DNA of 9,094 bases from Paenalcaligenes sp035301625. GTDB taxonomy: Bacteria > Pseudomonadota > Gammaproteobacteria > Burkholderiales > Burkholderiaceae_B. The notes below the pieces were generated by a model. The model was given only the letters and a program-made list of their open reading frames with translations. It was not told the DNA's origin and made no database searches. Position 1 is the first letter of the stretch. The number at the start of each line of letters is the position of its first letter. The stretch is taken from the NCBI GenBank assembly GCA_035301625.1, contig DATGTW010000159.1, positions 1 to 9,094 on the forward strand, written 5' to 3'. A program made the position numbers and the translations under genes. Shown in pieces: positions 1 to 6,391 of the stretch.

Positions 1-1
1 T

Positions 2-1174
2 CCGATTTTTGAGCGTAAAAATACGCGTGACAATACACCCTGTATGTTGCAGGTGAGCCTGGTGCCTGGGCATGAGGTGCACATACATGTTGCTGCCAAG
101 GGGGGCGGCTCAGAAAACAAAGCACACTTTGCGATGTTAAATCCCAGTGATTCTTTGGTGGATTGGGTATTAGAAACTGTGCCAAAGATGGGGGCGGGTT
201 GGTGTCCTCCCGGGATTTTAGGCATTGGGGTGGGTGGGTCTGCAGACAAGGCCATGTTATTAGCCAAAGAGTCTTTGTCAGAGCCCTTGGACATGCTGCA
301 GTTACTAGAGCAGGGCCCACAAACTAAGCTAGACGAGCTGCGTTTGCATCTGTATGAGCGTATTAATGATTTGGGTATTGGTGCCCAAGGATTGGGCGGT
401 TTAAGCACGGTGCTGGATGTGAAAATAAAAACATTTCCTACTCATGCCGCCTCCAAGCCTGTCGCGCTCATTCCTAACTGTGCCGCTACCCGGCATGTTG
501 AGTTTGTGTTGGATGGCACGGGCCCTGCCGAACTTGTACCTCCGGCTCCCGAGACCTGGCCCGAGATTGAATGGGCGCCTGATGAGCAGAAATCACAGCG
601 GGTCGATTTGGATAGCCTTACCTCCGAGCAGGTGACACAGTGGCAACCTGGCCAAACATTGCTCTTATCAGGCCGATTATTGACGGGTCGGGATGCGGCC
701 CATAAACGTATCCAGCAAATGCTGGCTGACGGTGAGCCGCTGCCTGTGGATTTTACGAACAGGGTGATTTATTACGTAGGCCCAGTAGATCCCGTGAGGG
801 ACGAGGCAGTCGGTCCGGCAGGGCCAACGACAGCCACGCGGATGGACGGCTTTACTGAGATGATGCTTGGTGAGACCGGTTTAATTGCCATGATTGGCAA
901 GGCTGAACGTGGTCCAGAAGCAGTTGAGATCATCAAAAAGCACCATTCGGCTTATTTGATTGCCGTGGGCGGTGCTGCTTATCTGGTATCCAAGGCAGTT
1001 AGAAATGCACGGGTCGTGGCATTCGAGGATTTAGGCATGGAGGCCATTTACGAGTTTGAGGTCGTGGATATGCCAGTCACTGTGGCAGTAGATGCACGTG
1101 GTCAATCTGTCCATGTGAGTGGCCCTGCACAATGGCGCAAGGAAACACCAGACCTCCCGATCATGCCCGTGTAA
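2..1174 (+). CDS. Class I fumarate hydratase, [4Fe-4S], C-terminal part (5' truncated by window edge)
   Basis: The enzyme catalyses reversible hydration of fumarate to L-malate in the cytosolic TCA cycle, using an oxygen-sensitive [4Fe-4S] cluster. The reading frame is open to the left edge and begins PIFERKNTRDNTP, an internal block of this family, so the true start and roughly a hundred N-terminal residues lie outside the window; 390 residues are visible. Two cysteines fit cluster ligands: GWCPPG (codon 203-205) and PNCAATRH (codon 479-481). The third expected ligand would be in the missing part. Other family blocks are GGSADKA, GLGGL, SGRLLTGRDAAHKR, GPTTATRMDGF and MIGKAERG, followed by the C-terminal swivel-type domain ending at AYLVSKAVRNARVVAFEDLGMEAIYEFEV. 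L(+)-tartrate dehydratase and mesaconase are relatives, but the single-chain fusion of alpha- and beta-type domains favours fumarase. Which symbol (fumA or fumB style) applies cannot be settled here. It converges on phaB with only 17 bp between the stop codons. Confidence 0.93.
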   Translation, partial: PIFERKNTRDNTPCMLQVSLVPGHEVHIHVAAKGGGSENKAHFAMLNPSDSLVDWVLETVPKMGAGWCPPGILGIGVGGSADKAMLLAKESLSEPLDMLQLLEQGPQTKLDELRLHLYERINDLGIGAQGLGGLSTVLDVKIKTFPTHAASKPVALIPNCAATRHVEFVLDGTGPAELVPPAPETWPEIEWAPDEQKSQRVDLDSLTSEQVTQWQPGQTLLLSGRLLTGRDAAHKRIQQMLADGEPLPVDFTNRVIYYVGPVDPVRDEAVGPAGPTTATRMDGFTEMMLGETGLIAMIGKAERGPEAVEIIKKHHSAYLIAVGGAAYLVSKAVRNARVVAFEDLGMEAIYEFEVVDMPVTVAVDARGQSVHVSGPAQWRKETPDLPIMPV

Positions 1175-1184
1175 GAGGTCTGGT
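1147..1184. terminator. Inverted repeat at the fumarase/phaB convergent junction, probable bidirectional terminator
   Basis: A perfect 10-bp inverted repeat, ACCAGACCTC (1147-1156) and GAGGTCTGGT (1175-1184), flanks an 18-nt loop that contains the fumarase stop codon. The left arm is coding sequence for the last fumarase residues. The sequence after the hairpin is only moderately T-rich in either direction (TGACACTTTAATA on +; GTTTCCTT on -), so intrinsic termination is plausible but not textbook. Its position between convergent genes supports the call. Confidence 0.5.
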
Positions 1185-1191
1185 TGACACT

Positions 1192-1935
1192 TTAATACAG
1201 GTGTTGGCCGCCATTAACGGGCATATTGGCCCCGGTAATAAAGGCAGCCTCGTCACTGGCCAAAAAGCCGACCATGGCGGCGATTTCTTGGGGTTTTCCA
1301 AGCCGACCCATGGGGATTTCCGTCAAAATGTGCTTCTCGAGGGTTTCTTGGGGGACCTCAGCGACCATGGGCGAGTCGATATAGCCTGGTGAAACCGCAT
1401 TGACAGTGATTCCTTTGCGGGCCGTTTCCAGGGCCAACGCTTTGGTGAATCCGTAAATGCCTGATTTGGCGGCGGAATAATTAGTTTGTCCAAAAGCTCC
1501 CTTGCTGCCATTGACTGACGAAATATTAATGACCCGTCCCCAACCTTTGTCTAGCATGGGATCAAGTAGAGGCTGCGTCATATTGAACATCGAGCCCAGA
1601 TTGGTACGTAAAACATCTTGCCATTGTGCCAAACTCATTTTGCGCAAGGTTGCGTCACGAGTAATGCCGGCGCTATTGACCAAAATATCAATGTGGTGGT
1701 CATCGGCATGGATCTTTTCTACACAAGTGCGGGTGGAATCGTTATCAGCAACATCGACGGCATAGCATTTAAAGTCATAGCCATCAGCTGATTGAGCGGT
1801 TTGCCAGCTTTGAAAATCTTCGGCGGGGTAATAGCCAACCAGTACATGGTGTCCATGGTCATGTAGCTGACGAGCAATTGCTGTGCCGATGCAGCCCAGG
1901 CCTCCGGTGACAAAGGCGGTTCGTTTTGAGGGCAT
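1192..1935 (-). CDS. phaB: Acetoacetyl-CoA reductase (PhaB/PhbB), short-chain dehydrogenase
   Basis: It reduces acetoacetyl-CoA to (R)-3-hydroxybutyryl-CoA, the second step of polyhydroxybutyrate synthesis, in the cytosol. The protein is 247 aa, the usual PhaB length (about 246). Visible SDR parts are the nucleotide-binding glycine motif TGGLGCIG at 10-17, NSAG at 87-90 (usually NNAG), and the catalytic set N112, S140, Y153 and K157. The PhaB-type blocks AGITRD...RKM (89-100) and ISSVNGSKGAFGQTNYSAAK (138-157) separate it from generic FabG, as do SPGYIDSPMV and the C-terminal NGGQH. The loop after beta strand 2 (GYYPAEDFQSW, 34-44) is acidic where NADPH-using PhaB enzymes tend to be basic. 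A good AAGGAG ribosome site lies 6 nt before the ATG. It is the last gene of the hda-to-phaB run and starts 10 bp after folK stops. No phaA or phaC is visible nearby. FabG remains the alternative, but is less likely. Confidence 0.9.
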   Translation of the reverse strand: MPSKRTAFVTGGLGCIGTAIARQLHDHGHHVLVGYYPAEDFQSWQTAQSADGYDFKCYAVDVADNDSTRTCVEKIHADDHHIDILVNSAGITRDATLRKMSLAQWQDVLRTNLGSMFNMTQPLLDPMLDKGWGRVINISSVNGSKGAFGQTNYSAAKSGIYGFTKALALETARKGITVNAVSPGYIDSPMVAEVPQETLEKHILTEIPMGRLGKPQEIAAMVGFLASDEAAFITGANMPVNGGQHLY

Positions 1936-1941
1936 GAAATG

Positions 1942-1947
1942 CTCCTT
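1942..1947 (-). promoter_or_regulatory. Ribosome binding site of phaB, overlapping the folK stop codon
   Basis: Read on the - strand this is AAGGAG, 6 nt before the phaB ATG. It shares two bases with the folK TAA (1946-1948), so ribosomes ending folK sit on the phaB site. This suggests translational coupling. It is the strongest Shine-Dalgarno sequence I can see in the window. Confidence 0.75.
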
Positions 1948-2437
1948 ATGGGTTAATCAAAAGATCATCAATGGGCGCTATGTCCTGATCGCTGCACTGT
2001 GCGATCAAATGGCCAATAGTGCCCTGTGTTAATTGCATTTTTGGGGCGATGTCTGCCAAAGGCATCAGGACAAAAGCCCGTAAATGCATGCGTGGGTGTG
2101 GCACAGTGAGTGTGGGTGTGTATATTGATTCGGTGCCGTATAACAATAAATCAAGATCCAGCGTACGCGGGGCATTGGTATAACTGCGCACCCGTCCGTA
2201 TTTGTTTTCTAGCGATTGCATGCGTTCTAGCAATGTGAACGCATCAAGCTGTGTTTTCAGGCTCACTACCGCATTGAAAAAGTCGGGTCCAGAGGCATCT
2301 ATAGGAGCACTACGATAAACACGTGAGCAGGCTTCTAGCCGAGTCTGTGGCAAGGCGGCGAGTTCGTGGCAAACAGAGCGTAGTGTCTGGAGGGGCGCAC
2401 CGAGGTTTGCTCCCAGTGCGATATAGGCTGTGACCAT
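1946..2437 (-). CDS. folK: 2-amino-4-hydroxy-6-hydroxymethyldihydropteridine pyrophosphokinase (HPPK)
   Basis: HPPK transfers pyrophosphate from ATP to 6-hydroxymethyl-7,8-dihydropterin, the step before dihydropteroate synthase in folate synthesis; it acts in the cytosol. The protein is 163 aa, typical of monofunctional FolK. The N-terminal strand YIALGANLG (5-13) is followed by the pterin-side block YRSAPI...GPDFFNAVV (41-58). The signature RTLDLDLLLYG (91-101) carries the two Mg2+-binding aspartates D94 and D96. Then comes VPHPRMHLRAFVLMPLADIAP, matching the family motif up to the C-terminal region. There is no fused FolB or FolP domain. It begins 30 bp after pcnB ends, the pcnB-folK order known from E. 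coli and many Proteobacteria. No clear Shine-Dalgarno precedes the ATG, so expression may depend on read-through and coupling from pcnB. phaB follows after 10 bp. Confidence 0.95.
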   Translation of the reverse strand: MVTAYIALGANLGAPLQTLRSVCHELAALPQTRLEACSRVYRSAPIDASGPDFFNAVVSLKTQLDAFTLLERMQSLENKYGRVRSYTNAPRTLDLDLLLYGTESIYTPTLTVPHPRMHLRAFVLMPLADIAPKMQLTQGTIGHLIAQCSDQDIAPIDDLLINP

Positions 2438-2467
2438 GGCGTAGGGGTGTTGGATTTATGGGCAGTT

Positions 2468-3811
2468 TTATTGATTGGTTTTTTTGGCGGCGCGTCCTCG
2501 TCCGCGACGACGGGGCCTGCGTCGGCGGCTGCTTTTGCGCGCAGGGGCTCGTTGGGCGATCATTTCGGCGCGTGTGTCATGGTTGCCGTTGGCTAAATCC
2601 ATCCACCATTGTGCTTGGACACTATCAAAATCGCGCGTGGCAGCCCGTAGCTGCAAGAAATCAACAGCTGCTCTAAAACGGGGCTGTTCTATCATGCGCC
2701 AAATGGCTCGGTTGCTAACACGGTGAAAACGGGCCTGCATAAACCAGATTTCACGCATATCCGATTGAAAGCGGCGCTGGATCGCAATCTCAGCAGCGTG
2801 TCCATCCAGTACTTGGGCACATGCATTAGCCATAGCTGGGATGGGTGGTGTGCCGTTGTCCTGCTCTAATTGCCATTGCTGCCGTACCAAGGGCCACAGC
2901 AAAGCTGCAAATAAAAAACTGGGACTAATGGATTGCCCTGTGCGTACCCGATGGTCTGTGCGTTCAAAGGCTAAATCCAAAAAATGTGCGCTTTCTTGAT
3001 CTGCATATAGTTTTGGGAAAATCGCAAATATATATTTTATAAGCCCTTCTTTATCAAGCTGTTTTAGGCAATCAATTGCCTGTCCACAACTTAACAATTT
3101 AATGGCCTCGTCAAAACGGCGTGAGGTGGGCACATTGTCTACCAAATGGGCTAGTTTTTGGATGGGTGCGTGTGTATTTGAATCGATCTGTGCTTCGAGT
3201 TTGGCAGCAAAACGCACTGCTCGAAGCATGCGTACCGGATCCTCGCGAAAGCGTGTTTCTGCATCGCCAATAATACGCACGACCTGGTTCCTGAGATCGT
3301 CTACACCTTGATGAAAATCGATGACCTCTTGGGTACGAGGGTCATAGTACAAAGCATTAAAGGTGAAATCTCTACGGGTCGCATCATCACGCAGTGTTCC
3401 GTATACGTTGTCACGCAGGATGCGTCCGTGCTGATCTGTTTGATGCCCCGTGTTTGAGGCTGCTCGAAAAGTCGAGGTTTCGATAACCTCGCGACCAAAA
3501 ACAACATGGACTAATCTAAAGCGCCGTCCAATGATAAAGGCCCGACGGAAAAGGGGGCGGATCTGCTCTGGAGTCGCGTTGGTGGCGACATCAAAGTCTT
3601 TGGGCTGTATACCTACCAGCAGGTCGCGCACAGCTCCGCCGACCACGTACGCCTCGTAACCATGGTCTTGCAAGACTTCACAGACCTTGATGGCGTGCCG
3701 AGATACATGGCGCTTATTAATCTTGTGCTCTTCGACAGGAATACGCAAAGGAGTATGAGAGTTAGGTTTCAAAACACGTCGAACGAAATTTATTATTTTT
3801 CGGGTCAACAT
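2468..3811 (-). CDS. pcnB: Poly(A) polymerase I
   Basis: It adds poly(A) tails to RNA 3' ends, which promotes exonuclease decay of mRNA and regulatory RNAs. The protein is 447 aa, near the length of E. coli PcnB. The class II nucleotidyltransferase head is clear: YVVGGAVRDLL (55-65) and KDFDVAT (71-77), with catalytic D72 and D74. The block FIIGRRFRLVHV (92-103) is the signature I remember for separating bacterial poly(A) polymerases from CCA-adding enzymes. RRDFTFNAL (147-155) and RFREDPVRMLRAVRFAAKL (187-205) complete the head and neck domains. The C-terminus is a dense basic tail (about 424-444, over half Arg/Lys), usual for RNA-binding PcnB tails. The ATG at 3811 fits an N-terminus that includes the RIPVEEHKINKRHVS block, but no Shine-Dalgarno is evident and a TATAAT hexamer lies only 8 nt upstream. 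A shorter start is possible but would remove family-typical residues. Confidence 0.95.
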   Translation of the reverse strand: MLTRKIINFVRRVLKPNSHTPLRIPVEEHKINKRHVSRHAIKVCEVLQDHGYEAYVVGGAVRDLLVGIQPKDFDVATNATPEQIRPLFRRAFIIGRRFRLVHVVFGREVIETSTFRAASNTGHQTDQHGRILRDNVYGTLRDDATRRDFTFNALYYDPRTQEVIDFHQGVDDLRNQVVRIIGDAETRFREDPVRMLRAVRFAAKLEAQIDSNTHAPIQKLAHLVDNVPTSRRFDEAIKLLSCGQAIDCLKQLDKEGLIKYIFAIFPKLYADQESAHFLDLAFERTDHRVRTGQSISPSFLFAALLWPLVRQQWQLEQDNGTPPIPAMANACAQVLDGHAAEIAIQRRFQSDMREIWFMQARFHRVSNRAIWRMIEQPRFRAAVDFLQLRAATRDFDSVQAQWWMDLANGNHDTRAEMIAQRAPARKSSRRRRPRRRGRGRAAKKTNQ

Positions 3812-3848
3812 AAAATGTAATTATAAAAGGCGCTCTTAGATGCGATAA
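3812..3848 (-). promoter_or_regulatory. Possible pcnB promoter with a perfect -10 box
   Basis: The 53-bp gap between the HAD gene and pcnB contains TATAAT on the - strand (3825 down to 3820), 8 nt before the pcnB ATG. A candidate -35 with 17-bp spacing is only TTATCG (3848-3843), 3 of 6 consensus matches. If used, transcription would begin at or within a few bases of the ATG. This would give pcnB-folK-phaB its own promoter inside the operon. A hexamer in an AT-rich gap could also be chance. Confidence 0.35.
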
Positions 3849-3864
3849 ATATAGGTTTAGCAGT

Positions 3865-4551
3865 TTATCCAGCAGCAAACAGGTCAATGATTTGCCAATC
3901 GTTTTGCTGAGCATGAGCGCGCAATTGAGGGCATGGGTTGGTTGCGACTGGGTCACTGACGACTTCCATCAAAGGGAGGTCATTAATGGAATCACTATAA
4001 AACCAAATGCGCTTGAAATCATCCCGTTGGTAGCCTAAATCCTCTAGCCAAGCATCAACGCGGGTGATTTTACCTTCTTGGTAGCTGGCAATTCCGTCTA
4101 CTTGCCCTGTAAATTGGTCACCTTCGCGCTCAGCAATGGTGGCAATCAAATGCGTGATATTGAATGCTTGGGCAATAGGGGTAGTCACAAAGTCGTTGGT
4201 AGCCGTCACGATGGCGCATAAATCACCAGCCTTTTGGTGCTTTTTAAGTAGATCCCGTGCCTGATCCGTAATGGCAGGCAGGATTATTTTTTCCATATAC
4301 TCTTCTTGCCATTGTTGTAATTCGGACAGTGGACGGTGGGCAATGAGGCCCAACATAAAACCAAAGGACTCGTGGGCACTCAGATTGCCTTCGTTGTATC
4401 GTTGCATGAGCTCGTCATTGCGGCGCAGTGCTGTTTCCGGATCACCAACATGCCCTGAACGTGCTAAAAAGTCAGCCCAATGGTAATCACTGTCCAAGGG
4501 TAAAAGAGTGTGGTCCAGATCAAATAGTGCTAAATTTATGGGTTTATTCAT
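3865..4551 (-). CDS. HAD-superfamily hydrolase, subfamily IB (SerB-like phosphatase), substrate unknown
   Basis: This is a 228-aa cytosolic phosphatase of the phosphoserine-phosphatase-like HAD-IB group. Motif I is FDLDHTLLP, with nucleophile D11 and acid/base D13. Motif II is IVTATND (T117). The motif III lysine is K161 in EGKITRVDAWLEDLGY. Motif IV is FYSDSINDLPLMEVV, with D187 and D191. The helical cap lies between motifs I and II (about 20-90, rich in WADFLARSGH, RYNEGNLSAHE and WQEEYMEK). The frame is open further upstream, to 4647, but those residues lie inside hda and look unlike the family. The ATG at 4551 places motif I at residue 10, as usual. This start overlaps the end of hda by 8 bp, indicating coupling; no Shine-Dalgarno is apparent. 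Relatives are annotated as phosphoserine phosphatase or histidinol-phosphatase, and I cannot choose between them or a third substrate from sequence alone. Confidence 0.88.
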   Translation of the reverse strand: MNKPINLALFDLDHTLLPLDSDYHWADFLARSGHVGDPETALRRNDELMQRYNEGNLSAHESFGFMLGLIAHRPLSELQQWQEEYMEKIILPAITDQARDLLKKHQKAGDLCAIVTATNDFVTTPIAQAFNITHLIATIAEREGDQFTGQVDGIASYQEGKITRVDAWLEDLGYQRDDFKRIWFYSDSINDLPLMEVVSDPVATNPCPQLRAHAQQNDWQIIDLFAAG

Positions 4552-5248
4552 TGTGCGGTTTGTGGGCGGTTTGTTCCGCCAATAATTGACGTAAAAATGG
4601 AATGGTAATAGCGCGTTTACGTACCAAGGAATGATGATCCAAGGCATCTACTAATGCACTGAGTCGGCTCATGTTACGTGAATAGTGTGTCAACACCCAG
4701 CGAATGACCTCGGGACTTAATTGTAAGCCACGTGCCTGGGCACGGTTTTGAATGGCCTGAGCGCGGGCCTCATCAGAGAGTTGTTCCAAGTAAAACACCA
4801 GGTCCCAAGCCAAGCGGGTACGTAAATCATCGCGAATCTCTAGATGCAAAGGCGCTTTGGCTCCAGCAGTTAAAATAATAAATGCCTGTTTCGAACCCTG
4901 CAGTAAACGCCAGCGATTGTAAATGCCAAAAAGAGCACTTTGGGCTGCCGTATTGAGTAAATCCACGTCATCAATAGCTAACAAGGTAGGCAAAGGGGTG
5001 TCATCTTGGGCAAAACGCAACAGCTGTGCTGACGGGGTAAATGCACTAAAGTAAAGGCCATTATGGGCGGTGGCCATGGCTTTGAGCAGGTGCGTACGCC
5101 CCACGCCCTGTGGCCCCCATAGATAAACGGCACGTCCAGGCGTGCACTCGTGCAGTGCGGCCAGTGCTTGTTGGTTAGTGCCGACAACGTAGTTATCCAA
5201 GGCCGGCTGAGGGGCTGGAGAAATATCCAGAATCAATTGTTGGTGCAT
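4544..5248 (-). CDS. hda: DnaA regulatory inactivator Hda (DnaA-like AAA+ protein)
   Basis: Hda binds the DNA-loaded beta sliding clamp and stimulates ATP hydrolysis by DnaA (RIDA), which prevents re-initiation of replication. The protein is 234 aa, the size of a DnaA AAA+ core without the DNA-binding domain IV. The N-terminus MHQQLILDI resembles the clamp-binding QL-x-L-P-L peptide but lacks the proline. The Walker A region is WGPQGVGRTHL (44-54), with Arg where most P-loops have Lys. Walker B is LLAIDDVDLL (89-98). DLRTRLAWDLVFYLEQLSDE (141-160) carries the arginine-finger candidate R145. The sensor-2 helix region is SRNMSRLSALVDAL (190-203), and TIPFLRQLL near the end is typical. The ATG at 5248 is preferred over an upstream in-frame TTG (5269) because the clamp-peptide position and family N-terminus match it. 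It is the first gene of the leftward operon and divergent from purM. Confidence 0.92.
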   Translation of the reverse strand: MHQQLILDISPAPQPALDNYVVGTNQQALAALHECTPGRAVYLWGPQGVGRTHLLKAMATAHNGLYFSAFTPSAQLLRFAQDDTPLPTLLAIDDVDLLNTAAQSALFGIYNRWRLLQGSKQAFIILTAGAKAPLHLEIRDDLRTRLAWDLVFYLEQLSDEARAQAIQNRAQARGLQLSPEVIRWVLTHYSRNMSRLSALVDALDHHSLVRKRAITIPFLRQLLAEQTAHKPHNE

Positions 5249-5302
5249 GTGTCGTACAATTCTATCCAACTTGGTATTTTTTTACATCCCATGGCAAGGC
5301 TC
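5249..5302. promoter_or_regulatory. Divergent hda/purM control region
   Basis: These 54 bp must serve both genes unless promoters lie inside the coding sequences. On the + strand TACAAT (5255-5260) is a 5/6 -10 hexamer for purM. On the - strand TAGAAT (5264-5259) is a 5/6 -10 hexamer for hda, 10 nt before its ATG. The two overlap in a near-palindrome, TACAATTCTA. I find no convincing -35 for either direction. A run of seven T at 5277-5283 follows. Co-regulation or mutual exclusion of the two promoters is an inference. Confidence 0.4.
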
Positions 5303-6367
5303 ATGACAAAGAAAACAGTGACATCTCAAACACCTCTGACATACCGGGATGCTGGTGTAGATATTGATACCGGCGAAGCCCTTGTGCAACGTATCAAGCC
5401 CTTGGTCGAGCGCACGATGCGCCCTGGCGTACTGTCCGGATTGGGCGGTTTTGGCGCACTCTTTGAATTACCCGCTGGCTATCGTCAGCCTGTATTGGTT
5501 TCAGGCACCGACGGCGTAGGCACAAAGCTGCGCCTGGCATTTGATTGGCAACGTCATCGTACAGTGGGTATAGACCTCGTAGCGATGAGTGTCAACGATA
5601 TTTTAGTGCAGGGCGCAGAACCGTTGTACTTTTTAGACTATTTTGCCTGTGGCGTGCTCTCTGTCGAGACAGCCACAGAGGTTGTTGCAGGTATCGCCGA
5701 GGGGTGTGCCCAGGCTGGGTGCGCCTTGATTGGCGGTGAAACCGCAGAAATGCCGGGGATGTATCCCGAAGGCGAATATGATTTGGCTGGTTTTGCAGTG
5801 GGGATTGTGGAAAAAGAGGAAATCATCGATGGACAACAAATCAAAAGCGGTGATGCTCTTTTGGCTCTGCCCTCCAGTGGGCCACATTCTAATGGTTATT
5901 CTTTAATTCGAAAAATCCTCGAGCGTGCCAATGCCAAGCCAGAGGACACCCTCAACGGCCAGACTTTGGCAGATTTAGTGATGGCGCCTACGCGCATTTA
6001 TGTCCCCGCTGTGCTAGCAGCGCTAAAAGCACACCCAGGCGTTATCAAGGGGATGGCGCACATTACAGGGGGGGGCCTAACTGAAAATATCCCACGTGTA
6101 TTGCCAGATGGACTGGGTGCACAAATTGACAGCACTGCTTGGCAATTGCCCAAACTTTTTCAATGGTTACAAACACAAGGCCAGGTGACCAATGAGGAAA
6201 TGCGCCGTGTGTTTAACTGTGGCATCGGGATGGTCGTGATTGTGCCCGAATCCGAGGCCGCAGCGGTGACAGCCACTTTGCAGGCCCAGGGTGAACAGGT
6301 CATCACTTTGGGGCAGGTGGTGGAAAATGACGCCACACAAACAGCTGATCGCTTGCAGATTATTTAA
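5303..6367 (+). CDS. purM: Phosphoribosylformylglycinamidine cyclo-ligase (AIR synthetase)
   Basis: PurM closes formylglycinamidine ribonucleotide to 5-aminoimidazole ribonucleotide with ATP, step five of de novo purine synthesis, in the cytosol. The protein is 354 aa from this start. The family blocks run in order: LTYRDAGVDIDTG (12-24), SGLGGFGALFELP (45-57), LVSGTDGVGTKL (65-76), IDLVAMSVNDILVQGAEPL (90-108), the substrate loop GGETAEMPGMY (144-154), SSGPHSNGYSL (191-201), MAHITGGGLTENIPRVLP (251-268) and FNCGIGM (304-310). The match is near full length with no missing block. The open frame extends back to 5150, but that stretch is antisense to hda. ATGs at 5291 and 5303 are both possible. 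I prefer 5303 because MTKKT...LTYRDAG resembles known PurM N-termini. Neither has a good ribosome site (AAGG sits only 3 nt before 5303). It is divergent from hda and convergent with miaA, and is not next to purN as in E. coli. Confidence 0.96.
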   Translation: MTKKTVTSQTPLTYRDAGVDIDTGEALVQRIKPLVERTMRPGVLSGLGGFGALFELPAGYRQPVLVSGTDGVGTKLRLAFDWQRHRTVGIDLVAMSVNDILVQGAEPLYFLDYFACGVLSVETATEVVAGIAEGCAQAGCALIGGETAEMPGMYPEGEYDLAGFAVGIVEKEEIIDGQQIKSGDALLALPSSGPHSNGYSLIRKILERANAKPEDTLNGQTLADLVMAPTRIYVPAVLAALKAHPGVIKGMAHITGGGLTENIPRVLPDGLGAQIDSTAWQLPKLFQWLQTQGQVTNEEMRRVFNCGIGMVVIVPESEAAAVTATLQAQGEQVITLGQVVENDATQTADRLQII

Positions 6368-6391
6368 TTAGATAAAAGATGTAATCAGATA

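Noticed and set aside
1184..1189. Perfect TTGACA on the + strand after the fumarase stop
   Set aside because: No -10 hexamer occurs at 16-18 bp spacing and the direction would drive antisense to phaB. It is best read as chance beside the terminator arm.
1132..1392. 86-codon + frame spanning the fumarase end and phaB antisense
   Set aside because: It overlaps two confidently assigned genes and its translation shows no family-like sequence.
4552..4647. 32-residue N-terminal extension of the HAD protein
   Set aside because: It lies within hda coding sequence and would push motif I far from its usual position. The ATG at 4551 fits the family.
5249..5269. TTG start for hda seven codons upstream
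   Set aside because: The ATG at 5248 gives the family-like N-terminus with the clamp-type peptide near residue 4, and the TTG has no ribosome site.
5150..5302. Longer N-terminus for PurM from upstream in-frame ATGs
   Set aside because: The extra residues come from sequence antisense to hda and do not resemble PurM. Family N-termini match the ATG at 5303.
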